Below are positions 1-9,981 of a DNA stretch of 45,760 bases, one piece after another (position 1 is the first letter of the stretch; each line of letters opens with the position of its first letter). Both the position numbers and the translations under genes were made by a program. The DNA lies in assembly GCA_003225005.1 (NCBI GenBank), contig QIAN01000008.1:1-45760 (forward strand), in the 5' to 3' direction. The notes under the pieces are model-generated. The model was not told the origin of the DNA. It saw only the letters and a program-made list of their open reading frames with translations, and did no database searches. This DNA comes from Acidobacteriota bacterium. GTDB taxonomy: Bacteria > Acidobacteriota > Terriglobia > Terriglobales > Acidobacteriaceae.

Positions 1-1392
1 TACTTCATTCCGGGTGCGCTGCGCGACGTGACCTTCCATGATCAACTCACCCTGGATGCTTATGCGCCGGCAGGTGAGCCGCGCCCAGCGGCCATTATCA
101 TTCACGGCAGTCAAGGCACCAAGAGCACCCACGTGACGCAGCTCTTCGAAGTGCTCGACCGCGCCGGCTTCGCATGGTTTTCCGTGGACTACCGCTCTAG
201 CGAAGACGTAGCCGATGCGATCCGCTATGTCCGCTGCCCAGGTCGTTTCAACATCATGCCTGAAACAGTTCTGATCGGGGAGGATACAGGCGCAGGAATC
301 GCACTATCCCTTGCCGCACGCGGCGGGTTCAGAGGCGTGGTCACGTTCGGTGCCAAGCTGGGCGATACCAGACCGTTCCAGGGGAAGGAAAATGCCATGA
401 AGGACGGGACCACGGCGGCAGTGCTCATGTTTCATGGTACGTCGGATGAAGAATCGCCGTCCGCCGCGGCGGAGGCTTTCTGTAAGCATCTGCCGCACTG
501 CACCTTTTATCCTGTGGCGGGTGCCATTCACAATTTTGAGAACTGGCATCCCGACCAGTGGGACTGGAAAGAGGATCTGACCGCCTGGCTGAGACGCGAC
601 CGTCGCGGCCTTTGGAGGGACATTGCCTACAACCGCCCAGGCGGCCGTGAGTTGCTCATGGATGCGTATATTCCTGAGAGCATCGGTCCTCTTCCCGTGT
701 TGATTATCATTCACGGGGGCGGCTGGGAGGCGGGCAACAAGGTAACTTACGTTTCCCCCCTATTCGAGCCGTTGGCTGAAGCTGGATTCGCGTGGTTTTC
801 AATTGATTACCGGCTCACGCCCTACGTACACATTCCCGAGCAACTTGAAGACGTTCGCGCCGCCATCCGATATGTTCGCGCGCATGCAGATCGTTTTCAT
901 ATTGACCCGAATCGCATGGCCCTGCTGGGTGAATCCGCCAGCGGGCAATTGGTGGCGCAAGTCGCTTCTGAACCGTGTGCCGGCTGTGAGGTGCAGGCAG
1001 TAGTTTCGTTCTACGGTGTGTATGACTTCACGAAGTGGCCCGAAGGTTCGGACTGGGAGAAAGCGGCCGTAAGTCGGCTCTTCGGTGACTGGAAGCGGGA
1101 GACGCTGCAGCGCTATTCCCCCCTGTTTCACTCACGACCCGACCAACCCCCGATGCTTCTCATCCAAGGAACCGAGGATGAACTCTACAGAGGCACGATG
1201 GAATACGCCCGGAAACTCAAAGAAGTCGGCGCCCCATTCAAACTGATCTTGCTTGAAAGCGCGCCCCACGGGATGGAGAACTGGGAAGGCCATGCGGAGT
1301 GGGCGTTCTACAAGCAGAAGTTTGTGGAGTGGCTTCGTGCGACGCTGAGAGTACAGGAGGTCGCAGCCTCAACCTCCGCTGGCCTTAAGTAA
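1..1392 (+). CDS. Tandem double-domain alpha/beta hydrolase (esterase type), 5' end outside window
   Basis: The frame is open from base 1 and codes for sensible protein before the first in-frame GTG at 28, so the true start is probably left of the window. Two alpha/beta-hydrolase domains follow each other. Numbered from the GTG, domain 1 (about 1-190) has HGSQG for the oxyanion region, GEDTG where GxSxG belongs, HGTSDE for the acid and AIHNFENW for the histidine. Domain 2 (about 200-440) has HGGGW, GESAS with the nucleophile serine, IQGTEDE and APHGMENW, a full triad of the hormone-sensitive-lipase/BD-FAE carboxylesterase type. Domain 2 should be the active esterase. Domain 1 has lost its serine and may be structural. 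No signal peptide is visible because the N-terminus is missing. The substrate cannot be told from sequence. Confidence 0.85.
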   Translation, partial: YFIPGALRDVTFHDQLTLDAYAPAGEPRPAAIIIHGSQGTKSTHVTQLFEVLDRAGFAWFSVDYRSSEDVADAIRYVRCPGRFNIMPETVLIGEDTGAGIALSLAARGGFRGVVTFGAKLGDTRPFQGKENAMKDGTTAAVLMFHGTSDEESPSAAAEAFCKHLPHCTFYPVAGAIHNFENWHPDQWDWKEDLTAWLRRDRRGLWRDIAYNRPGGRELLMDAYIPESIGPLPVLIIIHGGGWEAGNKVTYVSPLFEPLAEAGFAWFSIDYRLTPYVHIPEQLEDVRAAIRYVRAHADRFHIDPNRMALLGESASGQLVAQVASEPCAGCEVQAVVSFYGVYDFTKWPEGSDWEKAAVSRLFGDWKRETLQRYSPLFHSRPDQPPMLLIQGTEDELYRGTMEYARKLKEVGAPFKLILLESAPHGMENWEGHAEWAFYKQKFVEWLRATLRVQEVAASTSAGLK

Positions 1393-1583
1393 ACGTCCCT
1401 TTCATGAACGCGAATCCGACGCGCAAGCCGACGTGTAAGTCGGCATCCGGGACAAATGGCTCCCCGACCTTGCGGTCCACGAACGGCGCTTGGGAAATAG
1501 CTCCTCATTAGTCGCGAAGTGTAGAGCTATGTTGTAAGGATTTCCCCACTATCAGGTACAGTAATCCACAGCACATACTGGGT

Positions 1584-1859
1584 GTGCTGAAAGCCATACG
1601 CAAGCAAACGGGCAAAGAGCCCGGCGATACGATTGAAGTCGTGCTTTGGAGAGACGAAGAAGCAAGAACCGTCGAAGTGCCCGCTCAATTTGAAACGTTG
1701 ATGAAGAAGAAGGAGATGCTTCCATTTTTCGAAAAACTGAGTTACACCCGCCGCAAGGAGTACTGCCGCTGGATTACCGGAGCTAAGGAAGAAACACGAT
1801 TGAAGAGATCAGGGAAAGCCATTGAGATGCTCGAGAAAGGATCAAGGACTCCGAGATAG
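1584..1859 (+). CDS. YdeI/OmpD-associated (DUF1905/OmdA-type) protein, short, probably 5'-truncated
   Basis: The 91-residue product matches the end of DUF1905 (GDTIEVVLWRDEEARTVEVP) followed by the OmdA-type helical tail (FFEKLSYTRRKEYCRWI, then KAIEMLEKG). Family members usually run to about 140-200 residues with a full beta-barrel DUF1905 domain first. Here the frame is closed by a TAG at 1509, and residues upstream of the GTG (HILGVLKAIRKQ) still look family-like for only a few codons. No Shine-Dalgarno sequence stands before the GTG. It is therefore either a shortened gene with a non-standard start or a remnant that lost its first half. The family is linked to bacteriocin protection and resistance phenotypes without a defined reaction. 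The 540 bp that follow, up to icd, hold no convincing gene. Confidence 0.5.
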   Translation: MLKAIRKQTGKEPGDTIEVVLWRDEEARTVEVPAQFETLMKKKEMLPFFEKLSYTRRKEYCRWITGAKEETRLKRSGKAIEMLEKGSRTPR

Positions 1860-2322
1860 AGCGAACTCATTCGCTTTCGCCTGCGGACGATCTGCTGCTA
1901 GCACCTCCCGGGATTATGCCCGAGTCACGGGCTAGCCTTCCATAATCTCCTGTCGGGTCATGCGATGTTTTGGCCCGAGTCTTTATGCCAACTGGCACTG
2001 TGCCACAAACGTGCCCCACGTTTGGTACCGACCGACGTCAATGCGAGCTTTCTTGACACTTCTGAAAAGTGCTTCCGTGCGGGCTTGGTGATGGGTAAGC
2101 GGTTGATGTCAAAATGAGTTGAGAAGAAATCTTGGTCTGAGCCTTACTGATCGGCCGTCAGTGCGCTATCCATCGCCCCCTGCGACCCGTTGCGTGAATC
2201 CATTGCACGACCGAGTCAGAGTGCCAGAAAGTAAGATGCCGATACGAACGTCACAGGCACGGCCGCAAGGGCTTGGAACTCGCCGACTACGTCACTCACC
2301 TCCTTCAATGACCCGCACCGCA

Positions 2323-2352
2323 TTCGCTCAGCTTCGCGCAATTCTTTATAAT
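2323..2352 (+). promoter_or_regulatory. Putative sigma-70 promoter of icd
   Basis: A perfect TATAAT lies at 2347-2352. The best -35 is a weak TTCGCT at 2323-2328, 18 bp away. Transcription would start near 2359, giving a leader of about 40 nt with a GGGGGAG ribosome site just before the icd ATG at 2399. Confidence 0.45.
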
Positions 2353-2398
2353 GGCAAGTTTCACAACGTCGTAGTGTGGGAATCTGTAAGGGGGAGCA

Positions 2399-3817
2399 AT
2401 GGCGGGTTCTTATAACGGTCTGGCGGTGCCAGCCGATGGGAAGAAAATCGGTTATGGGAGCGGGCGGTATCAGGTGCCGGATACTCCGGTGATCCCTTTC
2501 ATCGAGGGAGATGGCACCGGTCGCGACATCTGGAAGTCATCGGTACGTGTGTTCAACGCGGCCGTAGAGAAGGCGTATAAGGGCAAGCGGCATGTAGCTT
2601 GGTACGAAGTATTCGCCGGAGAGAAAGCTAAGGCAAAGTTTGATAACTGGCTGCCGGAGGACACGGTCGAAGCGATCCGGGAATTTCGCGTGGCCATCAA
2701 GGGGCCTCTGACAACGCCTGTCGGCGGCGGCATCCGGTCACTCAATGTGGCCCTGCGCCAAATTCTCGATCTCTACTCGTGCGTGCGGCCGGTGAAATAT
2801 TACCGCGGTGTGCCGTCGCCGGTGAAGCACCCCGAGCGCATGGACGTGGTCATCTATCGTGAGAACACCGAGGATGTCTATGCCGGGATCGAGTGGGAGC
2901 AGGGCACTGCGGAATGCGCGAAGCTCATCGAATTTCTGAATCAAGACATGCTCAAGGGTGGCAAGAAACAAATCCGGCTCGACTCGGGGGTGGGCATCAA
3001 GCCGATCTCCGTAACCGGCACGAAGCGCCTGGTTCGGATGGCGATTCAGTTTGCGCTGTCCGAGGGCCGCAAGACTGTGACCCTCGTTCACAAGGGGAAT
3101 ATCCAGAAATTTACCGAAGGGGCATTCCGCAAGTGGGGATACGAATTGGCCACGGAAGAGTTTCGCGATCAGGTGGTGACTGAGCGCGAGAGCTGGATGC
3201 TCGATAACAAGGATAAGAATCCGGACCTCAGCGTCGAGCAGAATGCGGAGATGATTGAGCCGGGCATGGAGTTCGCGCCTCCTTCATTCCGAGAGTCGGT
3301 GAACCGCGAAGTGAAGGCCGTTCTCGAGGCCATCTATGCCACCCATGGCAATGGGGCCTGGAAGAAGAAGGTGATGATCAACGATCGCATCGCCGATTCT
3401 ATCTTTCAGCAGGTGGTGACGCGCGCGGATGAGTATTCGGTGCTGGCTACGCCTAACTTGAACGGTGACTACATTTCCGACGCCTGCGCCGCCCAGGTGG
3501 GTGGGCTGGGGATTGCTCCTGGCGCCAACATCGGCGATGGCTATGCGATCTTCGAGGCCACGCACGGTACGGCGCCGAAATACGCGGACAAAGATGTGAT
3601 TAACCCGGGATCGGTAATCCTGTCAGGCGTAATGATGTTTCGCTTCTTGGGCTGGAACCAAGCAGCCGACCTCATCGAGCAAAGCATGGAACGTACCATC
3701 GAGCAGAAAAAAGTTACCTACGACTTTGAGCGGCTTATGGAAGGTGCGACCAAGGTGAAGACCAGCGAATTCGCCGCACACATCATTGAGAACATGGGCG
3801 CGGCGGTGCTGGTGTGA
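2399..3817 (+). CDS. icd: Isocitrate dehydrogenase, NADP-dependent
   Basis: This enzyme oxidatively decarboxylates isocitrate to 2-oxoglutarate in the TCA cycle. The 472-residue protein shows the substrate loop [13 protein letters not shown] (the regulatory serine of the E. coli enzyme corresponds to about Ser114), [14 protein letters not shown], the metal-binding aspartates near [15 protein letters not shown], and [11 protein letters not shown], whose Lys-Tyr pair marks NADP rather than NAD preference. It is about 55 residues longer than the E. coli enzyme. The extra stretch sits around residues 255-300 ([17 protein letters not shown]), as in other long bacterial forms. The ATG is preceded by a strong GGGGGAG. 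mdh follows after 163 bp that contain dispersed repeats, so the two may not share one transcript. Confidence 0.97.
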   Translation: MAGSYNGLAVPADGKKIGYGSGRYQVPDTPVIPFIEGDGTGRDIWKSSVRVFNAAVEKAYKGKRHVAWYEVFAGEKAKAKFDNWLPEDTVEAIREFRVAIKGPLTTPVGGGIRSLNVALRQILDLYSCVRPVKYYRGVPSPVKHPERMDVVIYRENTEDVYAGIEWEQGTAECAKLIEFLNQDMLKGGKKQIRLDSGVGIKPISVTGTKRLVRMAIQFALSEGRKTVTLVHKGNIQKFTEGAFRKWGYELATEEFRDQVVTERESWMLDNKDKNPDLSVEQNAEMIEPGMEFAPPSFRESVNREVKAVLEAIYATHGNGAWKKKVMINDRIADSIFQQVVTRADEYSVLATPNLNGDYISDACAAQVGGLGIAPGANIGDGYAIFEATHGTAPKYADKDVINPGSVILSGVMMFRFLGWNQAADLIEQSMERTIEQKKVTYDFERLMEGATKVKTSEFAAHIIENMGAAVLV

Positions 3818-3820
3818 AGC

Positions 3821-4907
<1,087 letters not shown>

Positions 4908-4926
4908 GAAACGACTCTTCTCCGCG

Positions 4927-4981
4927 GACATCTAGCCCGCCATGAAGGAGAGCCTCTCGCGAAGCCAGGATGTCTGGCGGG
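4927..4981 (+). other. Crossing inverted repeats downstream of mdh
   Basis: GACATC (4927-4932) can pair with GATGTC (4969-4974), and CCCGCCA (4936-4942) with TGGCGGG (4975-4981). The order of the arms makes the two pairings crossed, not nested, so they form either alternative hairpins or a pseudoknot. There is no T-run, so a classic terminator is not supported. Confidence 0.3.
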
Positions 4982-5115
4982 GTCATTCTTATCACCGTGC
5001 CGACGATTCAATACGGTGGATATTTCCTGTTAACCTCGCTCATGGATAAGACGAGCGGATATATGGATAATCCGCTGCGACAGTCTTCTTCCGGGCCGGG
5101 CATGCGCAGGCAGGA

Positions 5116-5373
5116 GTGATTGTCATTCTTTCGCTGTTGTGCCAAGTATTGGCTGATGCCGCCACGCTTCCGGCTTGGTTGGTGTGGATCGCTCGAATTG
5201 CGGTCCCTCTGGCAGCGATCTCGATTCCCGCAGGATTTTTTCTCTCCATGTTGCGACCGACTGCTGCGCGGCCTAGTGCAGCAGTGGGACTCATCTACGC
5301 GGGAGCCCTGGTTCTTGCGGCGGGAGTATTGCTGCTCGGAATCGGGCTGATTAGGTCCGTATACCCCCGATGA
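5116..5373 (+). CDS. Small membrane protein, possibly frameshifted at its N-terminus
   Basis: The 85-residue frame from GTG 5116 codes for three hydrophobic segments (about 2-20, 22-45 and 57-80) with a short polar link, so it is an integral membrane protein of unknown function. A second frame starts at ATG 5042 and gives a polar stretch (MDNPLRQSSSGPGMRRQ) that ends in a TGA overlapping the GTG. Read together with one frame change near 5107-5115, the two pieces make a plausible protein of about 105 residues with a cytoplasmic head. I do not recognise a family. It may be a real short gene, or a gene broken by a single base. Confidence 0.4.
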   Translation: MIVILSLLCQVLADAATLPAWLVWIARIAVPLAAISIPAGFFLSMLRPTAARPSAAVGLIYAGALVLAAGVLLLGIGLIRSVYPR

Positions 5374-5429
5374 CCGGTTTCGACTCAGTGTACCTGCTGA
5401 ATTGAGCGAGCAATTAACACTTGGTCGAT

Positions 5430-6235
5430 CTACTTCCATACGTCGGTGATGGCTTTCGCGCCAGCGCTGCTGCCCAAGTGTGCCAGCCCGTACATGTCCT
5501 CGATGGTGCGCAGGATGTTGTGGTGATTGATGGTTTCGCTGTATTTTCCCGGTTTCACCATGGGGCCGACAAAGATCGTCGCGATGTAGTTGGCGGTTGT
5601 ACCTTGGTCCTCGTCCCACTGCACGATCAGAAGGCTGTTGTTGTTCTTCGCCCACGTCGCGTACGCCATCAGATGCGTTTGTGGCCAGCTGTCTGCCTGC
5701 TGGATGGTTCCGTCGTGCATGTCATCATCCAGACTTGGAATTACCCACGCAACCGTCGGCAATTTTGCAAAGCTCGTCAGGGAAGCCGGGGAAGGGCTGA
5801 TGGTCACTGCTATGGTCCTTGGAGAGTCCGTCCACGGAGCGTGCTTTCGCACGTATAACCCTGATGCACAGACGGTTGAACCAACGGCGGGCAGTCCCTC
5901 GGAATAGCCCACGAAGGTCTTGCCGGCACCGATCAGTTCGCTTTCGAGAGACTGCGCGGAGAATGTATGCGGACATGAATCGACAGTGATCCCCTGCGTC
6001 GAGCCCGAGAACAGACCCAGGTAGTTTGGCTGGCTGGGATGGGTGAGGGCATACGATTTGATGAACAAGGCCCCCTGCGTAGCCAGGGTGTTGATGTAAG
6101 GGGCCTCGGACGAACCAATGATCTGCGATAGCCGTGATTCTCCTCAATTATGAGAACGACGTGTGCTGGCGTGGGAACCTGGGCAAGCGCCGTCTGGGCA
6201 AGGATGGCAAAGAAAAAAGATGGAACCGCAAACAT
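5430..6235 (-). pseudogene. Secreted phosphoesterase (acid phosphatase/phospholipase C superfamily), frameshifted
   Basis: Two frames on the minus strand together make one protein of about 268 residues. The first (from ATG 6235) has a signal peptide (FFFAILAQTALAQ) and the conserved HVVLIIEENHGY. The second carries YINTLATQGALFIKSYALTH, PSQPNYLGLFSGS, WVIPSLDDDMHDGT and IVQWDEDQ, the metal-binding parts of the phosphoesterase family (Pfam PF04185 type). The frames meet near 6126-6130, where the coding strand reads 'tatcgcag'. One added T restores Tyr-Ser-Gln-Ile-Ile. Only one base is missing and the rest is well kept, so this is either a very recent mutation or a sequencing error. It ends just before a CDS-free stretch and stands convergent to the small membrane protein. 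Confidence 0.7.
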
Positions 6236-6474
6236 GCAAAAAAGGGAAACCCTGCGAATTGGGGGGATGCACGGGGAACTCCTGGGAAGATTTGGCTGAA
6301 ATCAGAAATTCTGGGATAACTTGTTTCCAAATACCACGGGGGGGCTACCACCCTTGAGTCAAGCTTCGGCAGGTCTAAAACCGTTCCTGCGCTGATCGTG
6401 GGTAGGGCATTGGGCACTCAGGTCGTGCTGAAGGATGAGGTCCAGAATTCCAGAATGTTGGCAAGCTCTCGGGA

Positions 6475-7002
6475 TCAAGATCGTTCGATCGTCACCTTCT
6501 TTACCACTACGTCCTTCGCCGGCCGGTCTTGGCGATTGCGTGGGACCGCAGTGATTTTGTTCACTACATCTTGCCCCTCCACGACTTCACCGAATATCGT
6601 ATGCTTGCCTGTTAGCCAGTCCGTGGCTCCCACGGTGATGAAAAACTGCGAGCCGTTGGTATTCGGGCCGGCATTGGCCATGGCAAGTTTGCCGGGCTTA
6701 TCGAACTTGTGCGGCGACCCCTTGGTTTCGTCCTCGAACTGGTAGCCGGGTCCGCCCATGCCTGTTCCCTGGGGATCCCCACCTTGAATCATGAAGTCGG
6801 GGATAACGCGGTGCAAAATCGTCCCGTCATAGAGTCGGCCTTTGCTCTTCTTTCGGGTGGCGGGATGCGTCCACTCACGCTTGCCTTCGGCAAGTTCGGT
6901 GAAGTTGGCGACAGTCTTGGGCGCATCTTTTTCGAACAAGCGGCATGTAATGTTTCCCTCGCTTGTTTCAAAGATGGCATAGAGTCCGGGCTGGCGAGTC
7001 AT
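6475..7002 (-). CDS. Peptidyl-prolyl cis-trans isomerase, cyclophilin type, cytoplasmic
   Basis: Cyclophilins speed up the cis-trans switch of peptide bonds before proline. The 175 residues cover one complete bacterial cyclophilin domain: FETSEGNITCRLFE, the active-site block YDGTILHRVIPDFMIQGGDP, GPGYQFEDE, LAMANAGPNTNGSQFFIT and LTGKHTIFGEV. There is no signal peptide, so it acts in the cytoplasm. The ATG is preceded by AAAGGATTTCT. It lies 80 bp downstream of an exported paralogue on the same strand, and the two may share a transcript. Confidence 0.93.
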   Translation of the reverse strand: MTRQPGLYAIFETSEGNITCRLFEKDAPKTVANFTELAEGKREWTHPATRKKSKGRLYDGTILHRVIPDFMIQGGDPQGTGMGGPGYQFEDETKGSPHKFDKPGKLAMANAGPNTNGSQFFITVGATDWLTGKHTIFGEVVEGQDVVNKITAVPRNRQDRPAKDVVVKKVTIERS

Positions 7003-7082
7003 AGAAATCCTTTCGAAATGTAATCAGTTGTCGAAAATATCTGGGCTGTAAGGTGGCAACTCTGCTTGTCGGAACATCCTGG

Positions 7083-7823
7083 CTATTTCGGGTTAGCGGG
7101 CGTCTTCGTGGTGGCATTCGCTGGCTTTTTCACACTCCCTCCGGTCTTGGCAGCAGCAGCGGCACCGCCACGGACGATGCTGACATGAGTGATCTTCACT
7201 GGACGGAAAGGCTTATCATCACCGGGGTCGCGAGCCATGCGGGCAATCTGCTTCACCAACGTCACCGTCGCTTCATCGCACTGTCCAAAGATAGTGTAAT
7301 TACCGTTCAGATGCGGCACCGCTACTTCCGTGATGAAAAATTGTGATCCGTTGGTATCGGGGCCGGAGTTCGCATAAGCCATGCGTCCCGGCTTATCGAA
7401 CAGCAGGTCGGACGAGACTTCATTCTTGAACTTGTAACCCGGATCACCCGTTCCGTTGCCGGCAGGATCGCCACCCTGAATCATGAAATTAGGAATCACA
7501 CGGTGAAAGATGGTGCCATCGTAGAGCGGCGTTCCGTGCTTGGTAACATGGCTGACCGGATTCTTCCAATCCTTGGTGCCGGTGGCCAAGCCAATGAAGT
7601 TGGCCACCCCGATCGGTGCTTTGTCGGGAAACAGTGTACAGGTCATTTTGCCAACGGTGGTGTCGATGACCGCGGTGGTTTGTCCAGCTGCAGCATGGTG
7701 AACGGCCATTTTGGATCCCGCCGCGGGCTTGGCGGTGGGCGTCTTCTGGGTTGAGGCTGCCTGAGCCCAGGCGCCGAGCGAATAGAGGGAAAGCAAGGTC
7801 AGATGTGCGAGTGTCTTAGGCAT
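7083..7823 (-). CDS. Peptidyl-prolyl cis-trans isomerase, cyclophilin type, exported
   Basis: Start chosen at ATG 7823 because a perfect GAAGGAG stands 6 nt before it. The frame stays open to 8018 but that part lacks coding character. The 246-residue product has a signal peptide (LAHLTLLSLYSLGAWAQA), a low-complexity linker (about 21-48), a cyclophilin domain (about 49-210: YDGTIFHRVIPNFMIQGGDP, MAYANSGPDTNGSQFFIT, LNGNYTIFGQC) and an Ala/Lys/Thr/Pro-rich tail. It should help fold proteins in the periplasm. It is related to, but clearly diverged from, the cytoplasmic cyclophilin downstream. Confidence 0.93.
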   Translation of the reverse strand: MPKTLAHLTLLSLYSLGAWAQAASTQKTPTAKPAAGSKMAVHHAAAGQTTAVIDTTVGKMTCTLFPDKAPIGVANFIGLATGTKDWKNPVSHVTKHGTPLYDGTIFHRVIPNFMIQGGDPAGNGTGDPGYKFKNEVSSDLLFDKPGRMAYANSGPDTNGSQFFITEVAVPHLNGNYTIFGQCDEATVTLVKQIARMARDPGDDKPFRPVKITHVSIVRGGAAAAAKTGGSVKKPANATTKTPANPK

Positions 7824-8014
7824 GAGATCTCCTTCAAATGAGTGCTTGTGATGAGTGGAAATGGCAACTTCGCATTGTACGACAGCGCGCGTGCCGCATG
7901 GCCTCCGCCAAGAGTTGCGGAGGTGGTGCACGAAGCACTCGACCTCGGACATCGCTGAGCCGTCAACCATTGTCGAACACCCAAGCCGATGACTTGGGGC
8001 GTTCAGCACGCGGA

Positions 8015-9361
8015 TCATTGGGCCGCATTCTTTGTATTCCGCTGCGCGGCGTGCATCTCGTGGCTCACTTTTTCCACCTCACGAAAAACACGAAGAGTGT
8101 TGGCTCCGAGAATCTTTTTGATGTCGGCCGCGCTATAGCCGCGGTCGAGCAGCGCTGCGGTGATGTTGGGTAGGTCGGCGGCAGAGTCAATCCCCTGAGG
8201 AGTGGCGCCGCTAACGCCGTCAAAGTCAGAGCCCAGGCCCACATGGTCTATACCAGCGACTTTAGCAATGTGATCGATGTGGTCGATCAGAGCTTTGAGC
8301 GGCGGACGGGGAATCTTGGCCATCCACTCTCGTTCGATGCGGTTAATTTCAACGTAGTTGACCGGTTTGCCTTCTGCTTTTAGCTGATCAACGTATTTCT
8401 GCACAGCGGCAGCTTGGTCCTTGGCTTGTGCCTCCATCGCTGCGCGGAAATTGTCATCGACGAAGCCTGAATAGAAATTCACCTGCACGACACCGCCGTT
8501 TTTGGCAACGGCGCGGAGCATATCGTCGGTCATGTTGCGGGGATGATTGGTGAGCGCGCGGGCGGAGGAGTGCGAGGCCATGACCGGCGCTTTGGTGGTG
8601 GCAATCGTGTCCCAGAAAGTCTTGTCCGCGACGTGTGAGATGTCCACCAACATGCCAAGGCGGTTCATCTCTAACACGACTTGCTTGCCGAAGTCGGTCA
8701 AGCCGTTGTGATGCTGAACTTTCGGGTCGTTGATGTCGCCGGAAGAGTCGGCCCATTCGTTGGTGTTGGACCAGGAGAGCGTCATGTAGCGCACGCCGAG
8801 ACGATAATAGTCGCGCAGCAAGCGGATATCGTTCTCAATGGAATGCCCGCCCTCGATGCCCATAAGCGCCGCGAGTTTGTGCTGTTGGTGGGCACGTTCA
8901 ATATCGGCGACTGAGAAAGCCATCATCATGCGCTCGGGATGCCGGGCCGCCTGTTCATAGACGGAATCGATCAGGTCGAAAGTGTGCTGCGCGAAATGGC
9001 CCTGATTGGTTTCTGGCTCAACCCAGATGGAAAAAAATTCGGCACCCAGGTTACCGCGGCGAGCTTTATCGAGACTGATATGCCCGACGTCATGAGGATC
9101 GGTTGAGCCGATGTCGAAGTTCTCATCGAGAAAGCGTTGCGGGGTGTCGGCGTGGGTGTCGACGACGATGGCGGAGTCGTGGATGGCCCGGGGGTGCGGG
9201 GTGATGGTTGCGGAATCTGACGGCGCGGGAGACTTAGCGGTGTGATCTTGGCCTACGGCGAATGCCGCCGCAGCCAGCACTGAAAGAAGAAGAAAGATAA
9301 GCCTGAAAGCAATCATAGATTTGTCTACTTGCGGGGATTTGTCTCCTTGCGAGATCCTCAT
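8015..9361 (-). CDS. Membrane dipeptidase family (peptidase M19), exported
   Basis: M19 enzymes are binuclear zinc dipeptidases related to mammalian renal dipeptidase. They hydrolyse dipeptides, including some with a D-residue. All the expected ligands are visible: His and Asp in VDTHADTP, Glu in MGIEGGH, His in LVDISHVAD, His in MASHSSAR and Asp in GLGSDFDG. An N-terminal hydrophobic stretch (MIAFRLIFLLLSVLAAAAFA) is a signal peptide. It begins at Met16 (9316), so that may be the true start, because neither ATG has a well-placed Shine-Dalgarno sequence. An AAGGAGA lies 24 nt before 9316. The 448-residue length suits the family. It probably acts in the periplasm on peptide or peptidoglycan fragments. 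Confidence 0.93.
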   Translation of the reverse strand: MRISQGDKSPQVDKSMIAFRLIFLLLSVLAAAAFAVGQDHTAKSPAPSDSATITPHPRAIHDSAIVVDTHADTPQRFLDENFDIGSTDPHDVGHISLDKARRGNLGAEFFSIWVEPETNQGHFAQHTFDLIDSVYEQAARHPERMMMAFSVADIERAHQQHKLAALMGIEGGHSIENDIRLLRDYYRLGVRYMTLSWSNTNEWADSSGDINDPKVQHHNGLTDFGKQVVLEMNRLGMLVDISHVADKTFWDTIATTKAPVMASHSSARALTNHPRNMTDDMLRAVAKNGGVVQVNFYSGFVDDNFRAAMEAQAKDQAAAVQKYVDQLKAEGKPVNYVEINRIEREWMAKIPRPPLKALIDHIDHIAKVAGIDHVGLGSDFDGVSGATPQGIDSAADLPNITAALLDRGYSAADIKKILGANTLRVFREVEKVSHEMHAAQRNTKNAAQ

Positions 9362-9413
9362 GGCAAGCCACTGATTCTACACGGAACCATTCGCTCAGTA
9401 AGCCTGATCCTAA

Positions 9414-9938
9414 TCAACGCAAAGCACGCAAAGCGGCCAGAGCTTGGCGCACGCAGACTTCAAGGGGCTGATCGGTGTCGATCACCGTTTTCGGCATAGT
9501 GATCGCTTCGAAACGGGCCCTTAGCTCGAGGTAAAGCTTGTAATCGCGATTGCCGGCGCGGTGCACACTGGAGGCGGACTCTGTCTCCAGACGCTGTTTT
9601 GCAGTTTCCTCCGAGCACACACACTCAAGAATGCGCCACGGCTGATGCAACTGGTTCGCCGCAGTAAGCACATTTTCGATTTGATAACGGCGGGAGAATG
9701 GGCGGCCGTCGAGAAAGATCATGCGCGACGAGTCTTGCCGCAACGAATAGGCCGCGGTTTCCAGCATGACTCGAACGCAGAAGTCGTCCTGGCGCGATGA
9801 GTATTCGATCTCCTGCGGTAGAAACAGCGCATGGCGAATCTCGTCTTTGCTTAACACGCGCCCGTCAGTGCGGCTGGTAAGTTCACGGGCGAGCGTGGAC
9901 TTGCCGCTCCCCGGAAGTCCGGCGAGAAGAATGATCAT
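9414..9938 (-). CDS. P-loop kinase, AAA_33/zeta-toxin-like
   Basis: The 174-residue protein begins with a Walker A motif (GLPGSGKST at about residues 7-15), followed by KDEIRHALF and a Walker B-like MIFLDGRPFSRR. A lid-like stretch with ETAKQRLETE carries basic residues. This is the layout of small predicted kinases related to gluconate kinase, polynucleotide kinase and zeta toxin. The phosphate acceptor cannot be told. I chose ATG 9938 because it directly precedes the MIILLAGLPG strand; a TTG at 9950 is also in frame. No antitoxin-like partner is adjacent, so a toxin role is unlikely. Confidence 0.8.
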   Translation of the reverse strand: MIILLAGLPGSGKSTLARELTSRTDGRVLSKDEIRHALFLPQEIEYSSRQDDFCVRVMLETAAYSLRQDSSRMIFLDGRPFSRRYQIENVLTAANQLHQPWRILECVCSEETAKQRLETESASSVHRAGNRDYKLYLELRARFEAITMPKTVIDTDQPLEVCVRQALAALRALR

Positions 9939-9981
9939 GGGTGAGAACAAAGTTTACAGGGTTTGTTCGGAGACCTGAAGG

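Noticed and set aside
2119-2415. 98-codon plus-strand frame before icd
   Set aside because: It overlaps the icd promoter and start, has no motif and is rich in Arg/Pro/Ser as non-coding GC-rich DNA is.
9414-9938. Zeta-toxin-type toxin-antitoxin module
   Set aside because: Only a P-loop kinase is present; no small antitoxin gene lies next to it.
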